Positions 13,401 to 25,615 of a DNA stretch of 64,000 nucleotides are shown in pieces (the first letter of the stretch is position 1; the number at the start of each line of letters is the position of its first letter). Position numbers and translations under genes: made by a program. Under the pieces are notes generated by a model, which worked only from the letters and a program-made list of their open reading frames with translations, was not told the DNA's origin and searched no databases. The stretch is from Antedon bifida. Lineage: Eukaryota; Echinodermata; Crinoidea; Comatulida; Antedonidae. The DNA lies in the NCBI GenBank assembly GCA_963402885.1, contig OY727097.1, forward strand, positions 7,750,001-7,814,000, written 5' to 3'.

Positions 13401-16400
13401 AAATTACAAAGTTAAATGAAATACACACTTCGTCGCCTTTCAAGATTAATAAATGATTGGACGAAAGGGCCAATTACAAATGCTCTATTTTAGTACATCT
13501 TTCATGATTAGAAATATTAAAAATGATGTTTGTCAATTGTTGTGGTGATTCCTTTCCAAATCAATATACATTGGAATTGGGTGCAGGTGTATTAGATTAG
13601 AAGAAAATTGTCCAGAAAAAATATATAAAATAGGGAAAACATAATGAAACAGGGTTGCCTAAAAAGGTGATTACAATTCTGCATAAAACAACAAGTTCTA
13701 CTTAAAAAGATTTGAAACTGTAGACAGATGAATGACCAGAATTATGAACCACAAACACAATTGAAACTGTAGCGCTGCGTAAACATGGGTGATGTTATCT
13801 TAGTACATGAAAACCAATATACAGTGTTTGGGAGTTCAACTTTTTAGTCGGTGACACAAACGTATCTATTGTATGTTACATCCTAAATTGCGTTACCATA
13901 AAGGATGTCTTAAAAATGAATATTGTGATGGTACTTCCTAGAACACTTCCTTAATGATGATGGGACCTCACACCCATTCCCTTTTCCCATGATCAATTAA
14001 ATGAATGATGTTACGTAGAATACTGTACTGTAGTCTGGTAATGTAATAGGGCCTAGTATCAGTTACCAGTTACTGCTAGTAAAGGTCTAATGCCATAAAT
14101 AGGCAGACATAAAATGCATAAAACATAAAACAAATTAATACTATATTACTGTATGTTGGAAGTAAACAACTTTAACAAATATTAAAATTGCTATTTTACA
14201 TATATTTTTACTTCTTCAACCTTGCCAAATAGTATATATCTTTATATTTTCTTGCTGGAGTCATCGTCAACAGTTACCGATTGTGAATATCATATTAATA
14301 GGCTATCCATCAGGATATCGCTGGATTTAATACAATAGAAAATCCCACACAACAATAGAATATACAGTAAACATAATATAGGGAGGTCTTATATTAGTGG
14401 AAATCCTATCAAGACTTTGAAGGTTGTTCTATTAGATAGATAATTAACTTACAAGATGTTAATTCTATAGTCTTTTATCTACAACAGGTTGTATAGGTTT
14501 GGTATGAATTACTTTATTATTAATTGTTACACAGTAATATGTTATAAATGGATTTTGCCTGTTATTGATCTGCTAAATTGTTGAATACCACAACACCCTG
14601 TGAAATCATTAGTGCCTTCTTGTTGTCAATGGTTCAAAGAGAATGATTTTACTGTATTGCCTCCATTGATAGCTATGCGGTATAGTGAACTCGGATGTTT
14701 ATTTTGTGGCTATTTTGTCAGTATTTACAACGTGTGTAAAGCAACACAGTTTGTTTGCGCAGAGATTATACAGTAGGTGTGCAAATTCTTCAGGAATCTT
14801 CATGAACACAGACAAAGCTTAATCGGGTTTAAGGTTACATTAAAAATAATGTTATTTTCATGTCTGGGGTTTGCGCAAGGTTGCACAGTTTAGCAATATT
14901 AAACATTTCTTTAGAATAGGAGGGTATTGTCAGTATTGGCTTTTGTGATGTACCAATATGGTAGTTTAAAAGTCAAGTTGCCCTTTAATTTCAGAATGCT
15001 AGAGATTGCTTGAGCCAAATAAATAAATGTTATGATAATTTGTATGTAAAACAATTTTTGCCAAAGAAAACATAATTTTAGGAAGAAAAATAGGTTGTTA
15101 ATTGTTACATTTTAACAAATTCCAAGTTTATGTATAAATACCAATAATAGTTGGGATGAGTTTCTACGGAAATATCATTGCATTGGTCCTGAAACCTGCT
15201 GGGAATGTCTTGGCCACAAAGTTTTCATTCCGTGAAATAATTATGATTAAAATGTTTCAGTAAACAAAGAAATCTTAATGTTTTGTTTTTAAATGTTAAA
15301 GGAATAGGAAGGAGATGTTGAAATTGCATTTGATTGGAAGAAAAAATGTTAGAATATCCCATGATGAAATCCTGATCAAAATACATCATTCGAGCATAAT
15401 ACCTCTGAGGATTTTCAGTTAATTACAGCATATTAAGATTCGCCTTAATAAATTAATGTTTTTTGTGCAGATTTCCTAATGTCCTCCAAAACATGAAAAT
15501 TAAAGGTACTGTATAGTAAATAAAAAGCAAATTTTAAATATGCTATTTTGTATAAATTATTGTATTATGTATAAAAAAAACCAATAAAAATAATGATTTC
15601 ATTTCCAAAAAGCACAAAGTTACATTTTCCAGAAGTCTGACACTACAGTAAGTGTGCAAAAATGTTTTCTTTTTTAATGAAAGCCAAATTGCTGTCTAGA
15701 ACCTAGACTATACAGGTATATTCCTGCCACAGTCATCAAACATTATACCTCTTTGTCACTATAACCACAACCTCGCCATGATCCTCTTTTATTGTATTAG
15801 ATCATCATAATAATACTGTACTTTGGTAGTTTATTTAACATGCAGTTCCATCTAACATACCAGGCCACTGATTCATACACCAGTCTGTAGTCCAACATTC
15901 TTCAGACACAGTTGGGGTCATAAGATAGGAAACGCTTTTTCCCTTCGGCAATGCAACAGTGAAATAATATTTTCCCAGATTTAAATTTCATATTTCGAAG
16001 ATAACAGACTACCTGTTGCCGTAAATTTTCCCCGTTTACAGAGTTTCTTTTGGGAAAAAATGAAACGCTCCCATAATATTAGTATAGTACAATTTTTAAA
16101 CATTTTTTTTGTAAAATTTCCCATTGAATTATCAATGCTAAAATCTGTTAAAAAATATTAACTGTAATGTTACTGTTTTTGTGGAAAACAACATTGCAAA
16201 TGACCTAGTGCTGTACTTTTAGGTACAATGACTTTAAAATGGACAGAGATATAATAACAGGCATCACAATGTAAATATTTTGTTTATTTGATACATTGAG
16301 TTATGATACAAAAATGGTACAGAAGTGCAACTAAGATTTTGTTATCAGAAAAAAAAACTTAAAATGTATTGTCCCCCCAAAACATGAAAAATGGAAGAAA

Positions 16401-19400
16401 ATCAAACATTTAATAGGTCAATTTGTAGTTAATAAATTAAGTTAAATAAATAATGATTTTAGTTAAATTGAACAAAAAAACAGATTCCTGTCTGTTTTCT
16501 AAAATTACACTTTTAGGTTCATAATTGTTTTTATCCATTTTTTATTAGAACAACAAAAAATGTTTACAAATTATTTTTCAGGTGAGCAATACAATATCTT
16601 TAAATAAATTATTTTAATGGAGGCTAAGGCAATACCAATTTTCATAGAATTTGTCAGAAATGTAACAAATTATGGTTTCTCTACTAACTAAACAATATAT
16701 TCTAGCATAATACCTGTAATATTAATTTTTAAAAGAGACAGCTAATAGTAATATTTTAGTGTGCCCATAAAAAAAAATAGGTTAAAGTTATTAGATCATA
16801 GGCCTCAATATACATTGTCGTCTTTAAAACATTTATGTTGTAGGCTAAGAGCTTGTATTAGAATTTATGAATTGTGTATAAGATTAAACAGCAAGGCATA
16901 GCACTGGATAATTGTTAAAGCAATTCATTTATATTATATTTTTGAGATACATATTGTATAAATCAAAAGAAAATGGTTTTCATTATTTATAGTCAAGTAC
17001 AGTATTCTGATTCTTTTTATTTTGATAATGGCATAAAGAGAGCAAATACAAAGTATTCTGTAAGTATGAATAAAAACTAACATTATTATCATGTTTACTT
17101 ACAGTAAACTGAACTTTAATAAGTTTTCTAGAATTAGGCTGATCACCACGCCTATCTCTTCTTAGTTCATCTACAATATGTTACAGTTTCAATTGATATA
17201 ATATTCCCATCATAAATGATACATTTTAGTTTCTAGTATCTATCACAGTATTTAATGGACTTTCAGTTTTCTTCTTAGTTTCTAAAATTCATGTTGTTTT
17301 GCAGTTTTTTTAGAAAGTAAAATAAAATACATGCTTCTATCACATAAATGAACAATATGACAAATTAAAATGATAAAAACCTATGATCTAAATGGGTTGG
17401 TAGTACATGGTATTAATTAGTATGTCAAAAGTATGTATGTTCAAAATTCTAATTCTAGAATTCTAGAGTAAACCACTACTACTGTACTATGGTGATACTA
17501 CAGTATATTATCATCATAAGATCTAAAGTAAACTAACAACATCACTGGCCTGCCTTATATAGGCCTACTGTAGTACTACTGTATCAGAATATCATATTGC
17601 ACCATAGATATATTATATTATATCTCTATGGTTGCATTATGGTGTTACAAATAAAATCTAAGGAATATTAGATCTAAAGTAAATGCTCAAGTAAATAAGC
17701 TTAGAACATCACTAGCCTACCTGGTACAATCTACTGTTACCATTAAGAAAAGAACATATACCTGTACTAAGTGTAGTGTTATACTTCTATAATGTCCAAA
17801 CATGGCCTGTCTGGTATGTGTGCTTCACTGTTCCACTATGGTGTAGAAATAATTGTACAATCATTTAAGGAAAGCAAAGAAACAAAAGAACAATGAAAAC
17901 AATAGGCCACAAAAACAAAGAAGTGTGAACAGATAATTACATGATTTGCATAGTAATAGTAAAGGTGAGATACACACTACCATTGGAGATGTATTCACAC
18001 CTTGGCACCTATTTAAGCAGTGATTTGGTTGTAATGTATTGCAGTGATTTGGATGATCAGGTGTATTGTTAGTAATAGAGCTGAGGAATGGGAAGAGTGG
18101 AGAGCATGGGATACCCTAAGTTTATTTGCATAAACCAAATTAGCCTGAGGAATCCAATAGAGTTTGAATACTATCATGACTGTGTAATATTGTAAGTGGT
18201 TGCCCAATGTAGTATTTTTTTTTCTAAACCATAGCCCTTCACCAAAAGTTGATTGCTTCCCCTCGTATGACTATTAAGTCAACCTGTTACCACACTTTCT
18301 TAGAATTATTGATCGTTACTTACTACTAATCTCGAGCACAGAAATAAACGACAGACGGATTAAACATGAGTCTAAAAGGAAAAATTCAGGAAACAGCCAG
18401 TCAAGCCAGAAATCTGTTTTTAACCACTGAAACTTTTCCACCAATTTTTGGTTCATAAAACTAACCATTGTCTCACTTTGATTTGACTGTAAATGATTGA
18501 CCATTTAAAATCAGATGCCAATTTATTTGCATGAATTCCAAATCCCTTTCTGCAGTGAAATTTAGTAAATTTGAGTTTTTAGCTTCAACGAAAATAATAG
18601 TTTCTACCTTTTGAGAAGCAACACCAATCATAGCTCAGGAAAGTGTATGATCAATCATTTTTTTTTTTATTATCCAACAAATTAAATTGAATAAAACGAA
18701 AAAACTCATATCATGTCATATCACACGTTGTCGCCATGTTTCCTTTTAACAATGATGACAAATCAACTTTTTTTTTTCTATTCACAGCTGATTTTGACAT
18801 CATTATCTGAATCAGGTGACAATGATGCAAGTGGGAGTGGAAGCGGTTGCCTTGGTGATGATGAATGTGAAGAGAGTGGCAGCGGTGCTTTTACAACGTC
18901 AGTGGTACCAACAGACGAGACAGGTGGTGACTACGTAAAGGTGACCAAAGACACCAACATGATAGGAACAACACAACTGGTAGAACTTGAAGGTAGGATG
19001 AAATGTACTTTATAGTTTGTTTTTTTTTAAATTTGACAATATTTTGTATATAAGTCAATGGAGTGAGGTGGGGAAGTAGGCAGGGCAACGGTGCAATTTT
19101 TAATCTCAGCATTTGTTCAGTTATGCTTATAACCTGCTTTTAACAAATTATGAAACAATCAAATGTACTGAAATAGACCAGATAGTCGGGTGATTGTAAC
19201 ACTTGACAAATCAAGTGTAACTTTCACCAGATGCTGTGTGAATAAGGCAGCAACAAAAATAGTTGTTTGTTGTTTTTTGTGTTTTAATCTTTCTAATTCA
19301 TTGAAAGATGTGTGGTTTTTTACGATACTCAAGGGATTAAAATATACTTTACAATACCATACCATGTATAGTTACTGGATTTAGTAGACATTCACTGCTG

Positions 19401-21065
19401 CTACAATGTTTTTAATAGTCATTTTCTTCTATGATGATTTACATTGCTGGGTGACTAGAGACAATCAAATAAAATGCTTAAAGTCTAACAGAACCAAAAT
19501 TAAAATATTTTCCAAAAAAAAAAAATTCCTCCTAAATGGAATATATAAATAATGTAAGATGGGAAGTATATGTTCTTCAGGGGCCAATCCCAATTAAGGG
19601 GACACCTTAGTAGATCCTGAAGGCGCATCTGTATGCTCATGTTTTGACATATCAAAACCAATGTCCAGTGAAGCTTTCATTTCATATCAATATAAAGTCA
19701 TGACAATTGGAATGTCAGTCTTAGATGGACAGCGACATATGTATCCTCTTTATATTACACTTAATGGCGACATTACAAATGTCATCAAAGTGCAGAGGCC
19801 TCAAAAGCTTAGCATGGTTCATACATACAATATTTGTTAGGAAATACATAATCATTTATTACTAGTTTTCTAATTTTATTAGGTTTTCTCGGTCACATTG
19901 CGAAATACATTCAATTATTATTAATAAAAAAAACTAATGAGAAATATATTAAAAAATGGACAGTTTATTTATCAGTATATAGATCTACTTTTTCTACAAA
20001 TATTGTATTGTGTTTTCTACAAATATAAATTTAATATCTTTTTTATACAACTATACAAATATAGAATAATAATGACTGTATGCATTGTAGTTCAAACAGA
20101 AATTCCTTTCAAATTTCTAACTGGAAAATAAATAATAGGATCGATATGAGTGGTGCTTTAAAGCAAAGAAATATGTTATGAATATTTAATAGTAAATACT
20201 GTACATTGTAAGCACAACAAAACTAATTGTAGAACAACAAAGAAACATTTTTATTGGATCGCTGAATATATAGTTCAGGTATAAAACTATCACATGCAGA
20301 CTAGTACACTTCTGAACCACTCGTCTGTGTAAATTGGCCTTAATAACCCAGTTTACAGGCCTGAAACAACCCCGTGTACAGGCCTGACATGGGTTATGTA
20401 TCCTATAAATATGTATGTAAAAATATTGTATAAGCCTCAATCTGGAACATGATATCAAATTATAGTGAACAATATAGTTACAGTAATCAGTTATCCTTGC
20501 AAACCCAGTTTCAACATAGATATATTTTATACATGAAAATCCAAGCAGAATATTCAAGGTTCAAATCTTGGTTGGGTAATTTTTTCTCATTCATACAGAT
20601 TTTCTCAGCTTGAAATTAACCAATTTCCAGTGTATCACTGAGCGGTTACTATTTTCGCTTTGCCTTTTTATACCAACTACATTTTTTCTTTCTTCTTCAG
20701 ATACCACAACTGATTCTGATTTCTCGTTTGAAAACACAAATGATGCTTCCATGACAACTGTAAAACGCATGACAACTGTAAAGCGCATGACAACAAAAGA
20801 CACTAGCACAATGAGACCGACACCGACAGCAGTCAAAGCAACAACTGAGCGCTCAACAGAAAAAGTGACATCGAAACAAACGACAGAAAAACCTAAGCCA
20901 AAAACCACACACCCATTTAGTACAAACAAGTTTATACCAACAAAACAAGTAACACTAAGAGCGGAGGTAGATACACAATTAGGTGGTGGAACCGGTGTTG
21001 GAACGCGGTTATCGGTTGTCTGGACGTTATTGATGGCAGCAGCTGGTCTAGTACTTCTATTATAA
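10336..21065 (+). CDS. Glypican (GPC4/6, dally-like type), last three coding exons
   Basis: C-terminal 232 residues of a glypican, a GPI-anchored heparan sulfate proteoglycan that binds Wnt, Hedgehog, BMP and FGF ligands at the cell surface. Coding exons are 10336-10465, 18788-18992 and 20701-21065; phases fit at both junctions (0, then 1), all with GT..AG introns of 8.3 and 1.7 kb. The first exon (GGVDQQAQNSEV) aligns with the GPC4/6 stretch GLNNQVNNPEV. The second carries SGSGSGCLGDDEC, very like human GPC6 SGSGSGCMDDVC. The third ends in a hydrophobic tail typical of GPI signals. The N-terminal cysteine-rich domain and start codon are not visible and should lie upstream, possibly outside the window. 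GPC4/6 assignment rests on remembered family sequence; assignment to glypican as such is firm. Confidence 0.9.
10466..18787 (+). other. Large glypican intron
   Basis: 8.3 kb between two phase-0 splice sites. Apart from the degenerate TTAA-flanked element at 16359-16603 I see no exon, RNA gene or repeat array in it. The short open frames (such as 12176-12430) have AT-driven composition and no domain. Confidence 0.6.
16359..16603. mobile_element. Degenerate TTAA-flanked MITE, family 1
   Basis: TTAA at both ends, with ATGTATTGTCCCC on the left and GCAATACAATATCT on the right, a decayed version of the 331-885 element's ends. Much shorter interior. Assignment is by end similarity only. Confidence 0.45.
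18788..18992 (+). CDS. Glypican exon with glycosaminoglycan attachment sites
   Basis: The acceptor is ttcacag and the donor is aag|gtagga. The exon begins LILTSLSESGDND. It carries two Ser-Gly clusters in acidic surroundings, SGSGSG and SGSG, separated by CLGDDECEE. This is the classic heparan sulfate attachment context. An ATG-started reading frame from 18713 runs through the intron before it; that start is not real. Confidence 0.9.
20701..21065 (+). CDS. Glypican terminal coding exon: Thr-rich stalk and GPI signal
   Basis: The acceptor is ttcttcag; the first two bases complete the Asp codon split by the previous intron. The exon encodes a low-complexity Thr/Lys/Pro-rich stalk with a short duplication of the hexapeptide MTTVKR (about 20752-20790). 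It then encodes a C-terminal hydrophobic segment (WTLLMAAAGLVLLL) directly before the TAA at 21063. That tail fits a GPI-transamidase signal, as expected of glypicans. The stalk is much richer in Thr than vertebrate GPC4/6. Confidence 0.88.
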
Positions 21066-21090
21066 TCTAAACAAACTTTATATCCTGTGT

Positions 21091-21096
21091 AATAAA
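21091..21096 (+). terminator. Possible proximal poly(A) signal of glypican
   Basis: AATAAA lies 26 nt after the stop codon. A second candidate is at 22081-22086 (gagAATAAAgtt), about 1 kb downstream. The distal one is as likely to be used; only transcript ends would decide. Confidence 0.35.
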
Positions 21097-23342
21097 TACC
21101 TACCAAAACATAACCAATTACTAGGCTTTGAATTATGTTTGTTTGTGGAAATCGTTTCCTTCATGGTGTAACACTAACCACAGTCTAGATTTGGTTAATA
21201 GTCTGGTTGTATATCAGATCATGGATCTGAACATATAGAAAGCCTATACAAATTTCTGTAAAGAAATGACTGGACTGATTATAAAACATATTACCAAAGA
21301 AAGGTCTAACTTATAGCTACAGGCATATAAGCATTGTGGATGGGAGACGGTCGAGTAAAGGAATGGGAGAAGACACAATAAGGGTTGGGAGAAGACACAA
21401 TAAGGGTTGGTATAAGACCCAATAAGGGTTGGGACCAATAAGGGTTGGAGACGAGTTAGGCATAGACTCGTCCTATTGAAGGTAAGCGGACACTAATGAG
21501 TTTTGTAGATTTTAAATTAAGTTTCATCTCAAATATTTTATTTTATCTGGTTGTATTTTAGTGTAACGCATTTATAATTATTAAAACCCTATACTTTTAA
21601 AACAATTATATTAAAGAATTAAACAAAAAAATTGTAAATGTTGGAAAATGTTTCCATTTTTTTATCAGTATTTGCTTAAGAGACATAAAAATCGCATTTC
21701 TTTAATATTTTTATACACATTTATACTATTGTAAAGATGTTAAAATCCAAATATTATAGCATATTGATGTTTTCAAATTAAGGTCAAAACTATAACATTT
21801 AATATTCTGTTTAAAGGCAACATTTCTGATCAAAATGCTGGCAATGTGTAGGCCTTTAAGTAGTCTTTTTATTTAATATAAAAAAAGGTGGCTGTCCTTT
21901 GCATAAATTAGGCTGGGATCTGATTATTATTATTATAGGCCATGGGAAATACGAAATTTGGCCCTGCATACAAAAATCTTTTCTTTTCTTTATTTCCAAA
22001 AACTTTTGTAGCTGTAATATTAATTAAAGTGCAGCTAATTGGGTCTAGACAACCTATGCCGTTAAGTGTTTGAACATGAGAATAAAGTTTTGTGATGAAA
22101 GATGGAAGTTAGTTAAACTTGCACACCAAAAATACTAAAGGTGTTGATGAGAATCATCATAATGTGTTTCCCCAGGCCTTAGGGACAATTGATTTGTATA
22201 TATTTTGTATATGTAAATGAATTTAACAGTGCTTGTGGAAATGAGCGAAGGGAAAGAGGAATCCACTATTATTACGTATAATGTTGGGGGGAGGGGATAC
22301 AGAAAGAGTAGGCCTAAAGAAGGTGGGAAATTGTTTTGTTTGTGCATTAACATTCAAAGTTGTAAATATTACACAATAGTTTTCTATGTTATTTAAACAT
22401 TTTTTTACAGTTACAGATGTATAACATAACAAGAGGGTTTGTTTATATAATCATGTTTAACATTATTATTTTGATTGTTATATACCTTATTTATGGATTT
22501 CAAGTCATATTTTCATGTGTAAATCCCATTTGCACTCACACAAATGGTTCCATTTGTCTAGATAGCAATTATAGAAATTGAATAATATCTATTTCGTAGT
22601 GAGCTATACCATGATGCAGAAACCATTTTCCCATAATTGTTTGTGCAGATTTCAATGGTTCCTAAGCTTGAGGGGTGGGAGGATTAGGGATTGCTTTCAA
22701 AGAATTTGAATTAAATTGCTCTATGGCTACTGTAACCATAATAATGCACTGAAAAAAGTGGGATTTACAATGGTAATATGTTTGACTATGGAATGAATCA
22801 TATAATATGTGTGGTATAGTAGTAATTTCTATTCTACATACAGAATAATTACAATAGTTAACAAAGTTATTGCAATGTGTGTCTAACTCCAAATTGTTTA
22901 AAAATGCTATATTGGTATTCAATTTTCTTAAACCTCTTACTATCAGTGTATGTAAAATACAGGTTTCCATTTTAGTAATCAATATTATGATCACATCGCA
23001 ATTTAGTTCATTTTTTATTAATTATGGTAGATAATATTAATAATTAGCACCATTTGCCAAGAGATGAATAATAACGAATATATATGAAATTAAAAATTAA
23101 TCTAACATAAATTATAAATACTAGGCTGTGAAAGAAAATAAATTTTTAATTTTGAAGAACAGTGTGTAACTTGTTTAATGTACGGTGTGTGTCATTTAGT
23201 CTAAAGAGATATAGGTGTACTTGGGAGAGAGGTGAAATGTCACAGAAGCATATAACAATACTAGTAACTGTTTGCTAGAAGCTACATAGACATTGTATTT
23301 AAACCACACTCACAAACATCTACTATAGGGAATAATAATTCT
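21097..23342. other. Glypican 3' flank / possible 3' UTR
   Basis: AT-rich with no coding signal. A small array of AATAAGGGTTGGGA-like units (about 21366-21447, roughly four copies) is the only repeat noted. A poly(A) signal candidate is at 22081. Confidence 0.4.
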
Positions 23343-23659
23343 TTAAAGGAGAACTTGACCGAGGACCATATTTTAACAATGTATTAGGGATGTACATATG
23401 ATTTCAGAACCATCGCTAGATTAAGGATATCGTCGCTCGCCGTACAGCTGTCGCCGTAAATCAACATTTATATTTTCGCAATTTGCCAGACCTTGCCAGA
23501 AAACTCATTACGTAAATTTTGCGATGCACCTGTGACATCACAGCAATTTACGCCGACGGCTGTATGGCGAGCGCGTGCGGCGATATCCTTAATTTCGTGA
23601 TGGTGCTGAATTCATATGTACGTTGTTAAAATATGGTCCTCGGTCAAGTTGTCCTTTAA
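23343..23659. mobile_element. TTAA-flanked MITE, family 3, long inverted ends
   Basis: TTAA at 23343-23346 and 23656-23659 flank about 32-bp inverted ends with one mismatch (AGGAGAACTTGACCGAGG.. against AGGACAACTTGACCGAGG..). Further inward a second pair of arms contains AAGGATATCG and CGATATCCTT and related GC-rich blocks, so most of the element can fold back. The near identity of the ends suggests recent insertion. Confidence 0.8.
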
Positions 23660-24045
23660 GTTCTTTTTATATTTTCATCATATATTCATCATCTGTATTG
23701 CAACATTTCCGACAGCCTGTCATATTACTATATACAGATACAAACAATTTTAATAAATATATCGTATTATCCATACTATCATTTCACATGATATTTCTAT
23801 TTCTATATTAAACACTAAAACAAAATTTCTTATAAAATACTATAATATATTATTGCTACACTTACAATAATAACCTTCAAACAATCAATGTCAGTTTTGT
23901 TTGTCTGCATATAAAACCTATAAATATTGAGTACTTTTTAAACAACTAGATGAGGAAATGTACACAGAATTTAAGGATCTGGCTTGGTAGACCTTTATTT
24001 CACGTTATTAGTATTCCTTTACGAGTGCCACTATTGAGAAGAGTT

Positions 24046-24325
24046 TGGGCGGTGAGTGGCCAAGCGGTTAAGACAATACCTTGCCATATTAACATCGGCC
24101 AGGGTTTGAGCCTCACTCACTCCATGGTTCTGGTGGTAGAACGAGTCTTCTTGGATAAGGACTATAAACCGTAGCCAGTACATCTTTCAAGACGAGTAGG
24201 GGGTTACCCCATTGTACTAATATACACACAGCCACTGTCACTCATCAAGAGCCCCTTGATTGTCAGCATACGCTGTTTAGGGTCACCCTCTATAAATAAG
24301 GTGTAATAAAATAAAATAAATAAGT
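24046..24325 (+). mobile_element. tRNA-derived SINE, full-length-looking copy
   Basis: An A-box-like TGGCCAAGCGG (24057-24067) and a B-box-like GGTTTGAGCC (24103-24112) are spaced as in a tRNA. A tRNA-unrelated body follows (TCCATGGTTCTGGTGGTAGA), then a tail of AATAAAATAAAATAAA. A second copy is at 36395-36597 on the other strand. Confidence 0.75.
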
Positions 24326-24403
24326 CCCCTTCTCTAAATTCCGCCTCTGTGCTTACATGCATATACATGCGACCAACAACGTAATGTCACATCTAAAGGA
24401 TGA

Positions 24404-24500
24404 GCCTATGAGAGTAAAGCATCTTGCCAAAGGATACAAACAGAACAGCACAGGCTCAAACTCCTGCCTTCATGCAAGTTGATGATACCTCATCGATCTC
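24404..24500 (-). mobile_element. SINE fragment (third family)
   Basis: Contains CATCTTGCCAAAGGATACAA and a decayed box resembling the copies at 35505-35725 and 46665-46890. The head is degraded and the limits are approximate. Confidence 0.35.
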
Positions 24501-24728
24501 TCATAAATGTACTTAAATGAACTCATTAATCGTAATCAATACAAAAACATTTCCAGGATTTGATGTTACAAATGAGTCTTAAAGTGTAATTACTGAATTT
24601 AAGGAGTGGTGTACAATTCAAAACTAATATTTTGATTTCCTGGAGAGGGAATTAGTAGACAAAATGACACTTATTAAACTACCTCTTTATATTTTAATGG
24701 TAACATTAATTCTAGGTCTGCCTCTGAT

Positions 24729-24734
24729 TTTATT
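24729..24734 (-). terminator. Possible poly(A) signal of the WD/coiled-coil gene
   Basis: Minus-strand AATAAA about 0.8 kb past the stop. It is the first clear hexamer I see downstream, but in AT-rich DNA this is weak evidence. Confidence 0.25.
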
Positions 24735-25121
24735 CTTAAAATCTATTTTTATAAAATATTTTTTTTTTGTTTCACAGCAATTCGTCTTAAATGAATTTCA
24801 ATAATTAATTGGCATTCCAATTATAATGTAGGAAATTCATTGCAGTTTCAGCAACACGGTATTAGTATTAGTTCATGGTGACAGCAACATAAATCTAAAA
24901 TACGTTGTTTCGTATTATTCGTTTTTTCAGCATTCTATTTTGAAATTCCAATTACATTTCAGGAAATGTGCAACTGTGATTCCTGAAAAATGTGTAACTT
25001 CCAGTTGACCCCTATACTCTGCAATCTGTCTAGTTTCAAAATGTACTTTGTCCAAACTTCAATCATTCTCAAAAAAATGTAATCTCAACTTTATGAACCT
25101 GTGGAATATATTCTATAATGT

Positions 25122-25430
25122 AGGCTGTCAAGGTAGATGTTGGCCCTATCTAGTGGGAGTGTACGAAATGACTAAAGAAAGCCAGTGTTCATATAGGGCC
25201 AAGGGGTGATGACTGGCTAAAACAATGGCATCTCTCAGGCTCTCAAAGTAGATGTTGGCCCTATCTAGTGGGAGTGCGAGAGGCACAATGACTGGCCAAA
25301 ACAATGGCATCTCTCAGGCTGTTAAAGTATGCATTGGCCCTATCTAGTGGGAGTGTGAGAAATGGCTAAACAAAGCCAGTGTTCACATACTGGTAGGGCT
25401 AAGGCGTGATGACTGGCCAAACAATGGCAT
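25122..25430. repeat. Three tandem imperfect units just 3' of the WD/coiled-coil gene
   Basis: The block GATGTTGGCCCTATCTAGTG followed by GGAGTG recurs at about 25136, 25251 and 25331. Each is followed by a version of TGACTGGCCAAAACAATGGC. The units vary in length (about 80-115 bp) by internal deletions. Confidence 0.7.
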
Positions 25431-25546
25431 GATCATCTAAGTTGAGTTGAACAATGTACATCCAAGTATAACTGATGAAAAAAACTAAGTCACCTCATTT
25501 GTCATCAGTCCTTCTATCCGGTGTACTTTCATTACTTGATGACTCC

Positions 25547-25615
25547 TCAACTCACCACTTCATTGGGTGGCTCTGAACCTTTGGTTTCATCTTGTTTTGC
25601 AGTCTCTTGTTTATT
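25547..25615 (-). CDS. WD/coiled-coil gene exon 25 (stop)
   Basis: Residues 992-1013, hydrophilic tail ending NEVVS and TGA. The last codons contain GTGGTGAGTTGA, which includes a consensus donor (GTGAGT). A longer isoform that splices here and skips the stop is therefore possible. Confidence 0.75.
   Translation of the reverse strand, partial: NKQETAKQDETKGSEPPNEVVS

Noticed and set aside
18713-18787. ATG-initiated upstream extension of the glypican attachment exon
   Set aside because: A strong acceptor (ttcacag) at 18787 and matching phase from the previous exon show that coding starts at 18788.
20610-20700. ATG-initiated upstream extension of the last glypican exon
   Set aside because: The polypyrimidine acceptor ends at 20700 and the phase match completes a split Asp codon; the upstream part is intron.
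20591-21106. 171-codon minus-strand open frame
   Set aside because: Antisense shadow of the glypican Thr-rich exon; its valine-rich composition follows from ACA/ACN codons read backwards.
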